Source of the DNA: a virus
Length of the DNA: 23,691 nucleotides
Strand: one strand, 5' to 3'
IMG/VR virus record: IMGVR_UViG_3300025736_000207
Location: 1-23,691 of that record
The position numbers and the translations under genes are program-made. The notes below the pieces were generated by a model, which had not been told where the DNA came from, ran no database searches, and worked only from the letters and a program-made list of their open reading frames with translations. Positions 22,935 through 23,691 of the stretch are shown piece by piece; position 1 is the stretch's first letter, and every line of letters starts with the position of its first letter.

Positions 22935-23156
22935 ATGGTGAAAATGATGAAAAATAAGATAGTTGTAATATATACGATGGATGATTGTAGTTTTTGTTTA
23001 AAGGCAAGGAGAATACTTGAGCATCGTCATATTCAATATGTATCATATAATATAAAACCATATTTAGATAGGCCATATCCTTACTTCAATTTAAACAATG
23101 TATTATATGAATATGTAGATATTGCTCGTATGATAAAAAAGGTGAAAAAAAAATGA
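22935..23156 (+). CDS. Glutaredoxin-like protein
   Basis: The 73-aa protein has the glutaredoxin start KIVVIYTMDDCSFCLKARRI, with a CSFC redox centre after the first strand, then HIQYVSYNIKPYL, the second strand pattern. The conserved cis-Pro (TVP) motif is not clear and the protein is shorter than typical (about 80 aa), so it may be a reduced form. It could supply electrons for ribonucleotide reduction or act on the Cys-rich virion proteins. GTGAT lies a few nt before ATG 22935; later Met codons at 22944 or 22947 are possible starts, with GGTGA in front. It overlaps the next gene by ATGA. Confidence 0.75.
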   Translation: MVKMMKNKIVVIYTMDDCSFCLKARRILEHRHIQYVSYNIKPYLDRPYPYFNLNNVLYEYVDIARMIKKVKKK

Positions 23157-23437
23157 ATAAAGAATATATTTATAGAAAGGCAATTGATACCTGGGGTGCA
23201 ATGTCACAGGTAGATATGGCAATAGAAGAATGTTCGGAACTCATAAAATCGTTAATAAAACGCAGAAGGAACCCATCAAATCCAGTAACCACCGATAACG
23301 TACTTGAAGAAATGGCAGATGTTGCGATAATGATTGAACAGTTGAAAGTTATCTATGATTATACATATGATGACACGTCAAGGTTTGAATTATTGAAAAA
23401 ACAAAAAATTATAAGGTTATTAAGGCGGTTGGAATGA
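23153..23437 (+). CDS. MazG-like nucleotide pyrophosphohydrolase
   Basis: In this 94-aa protein the metal-binding pattern of MazG/dUTPase-like all-alpha pyrophosphohydrolases is visible: VDMAIEECSELIKSL (EE-C-E) and NVLEEMADVAIMIEQL (EE-AD). Such enzymes remove non-canonical NTPs or alter alarmone pools during infection. Length and helix pattern fit the single-domain form. It starts inside the stop of the glutaredoxin-like gene (ATGA) and ends in another ATGA with the next ORF, so the three are coupled. Confidence 0.85.
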   Translation: MNKEYIYRKAIDTWGAMSQVDMAIEECSELIKSLIKRRRNPSNPVTTDNVLEEMADVAIMIEQLKVIYDYTYDDTSRFELLKKQKIIRLLRRLE

Positions 23438-23559
23438 CATTAAAGACACGTGATGCAATTATACAATGGTTAATATTAGAATATGCATCAAATCATAAGT
23501 TTGATTGTTATACGTCATTACAAGGTAAACAGGGATTTGTGGAGAGTGAAAAAAAGTGA
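23434..23559 (+). CDS. Small hypothetical protein (41 aa)
   Basis: The frame overlaps the MazG stop as ATGA and reads MTLKTRDAIIQWLILEYASN then HKFDCYTSLQGKQG to TGA. The N-terminal helix is amphipathic. Coupling at both ends (ATGA at its start, GTGA at its end) supports it as a real gene. Function not known. Confidence 0.6.
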   Translation: MTLKTRDAIIQWLILEYASNHKFDCYTSLQGKQGFVESEKK

Positions 23560-23691
23560 CTACATTAAAAGAAGTAATTAAAACAGTTAGAAAAAAATGC
23601 GATAGATGTGGTGAATACTATAAACCTGTTGCATATTGGGATGAAAGTTATAGAATACGGGAATATGCTCATCATATAGATGGTATTTCAT
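23556..23691 (+). CDS. Partial hypothetical protein with CxxC motif
   Basis: A GTG at 23556 overlaps the previous stop (GTGA), with GGAG about 10 nt upstream. The 45 visible codons include KKCDRCGEYYKPV, a zinc-knuckle-like start, and YAHHIDGIS at the window edge. The CxxC followed by HH suggests the beginning of a Zn-binding or HNH-like protein, but the gene is cut by the right edge. Confidence 0.55.
   Translation, partial: MTTLKEVIKTVRKKCDRCGEYYKPVAYWDESYRIREYAHHIDGIS

Noticed and set aside
1-23691. CRISPR array, insertion sequence, integrase or lysis genes
   Set aside because: No regularly spaced repeats, transposase or integrase motifs, holin-like or endolysin-like proteins were seen.

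Overview
The window is an AT-rich piece of a tailed virus genome (head-tail, Caudoviricetes-like), and the sequence points to an archaeal host. The reasons are a divergent control region with archaeal BRE/TATA-type promoters (GAAAGGTTTATATA on the minus strand, AAAAACTTTAAATA on the plus strand), many ribosome binding sites of the form GGTGAT (complementary to the ATCACC 3' end of archaeal 16S rRNA), and a replication-type AAA+ ATPase with an MCM-like 'AKS' P-loop. The exact host lineage cannot be read from the window. No integrase, lysis gene or full tRNA was seen. Both ends cut through genes.

Late block, minus strand, running from 19021 down to 1: terminase large subunit, portal, HK97-gp10-like protein, a 54-aa Cys protein, two unknown proteins (228 and 265 aa), capsid maturation protease, major capsid protein, a Cas4/RecB-like PD-(D/E)XK nuclease, a Cys-rich head-tail connector candidate, a tail terminator candidate, an HNH endonuclease, tail tube protein, the tail chaperone pair G/G-T joined by a -1 frameshift on A AAA AAG, tape measure protein, a C1q-like protein, and a run of beta-rich tail-tip or adhesin proteins with internal duplications. 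Most genes touch by ATGA or TAATG overlaps.

Control region 19081-19143: two divergent TATA boxes flank a 25-bp imperfect palindrome whose centre is exactly midway between them, so it is a candidate shared operator for the two blocks.

Rightward block, plus strand, from 19176: small unknown proteins, an HTH/Zn protein (possible small terminase or regulator), a metallophosphoesterase, an AAA+ ATPase with a C-terminal winged helix, a glutaredoxin-like protein, a MazG-like protein, and small or partial ORFs. This looks like nucleic-acid metabolism and regulation.

The most unusual signal is a set of three short tRNA-like elements, all on the minus strand and each in one of the only three sizeable gaps of the late block (8279-8332, 11922-11970, 15767-15802). 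Each has a perfect T-arm/B-box (GGTTCRANNCC) and a candidate acceptor stem but no anticodon arm. Two follow directly on terminator-like hairpins, and one ends 1 nt before an AUG that lacks a Shine-Dalgarno site. I propose a tRNA-punctuation-like RNA-processing system in a viral late operon. A second anomaly is the tail tube gene, which has no usable ATG in frame and appears to start at AUU behind a perfect GGTGAT, or to need a +1 shift.
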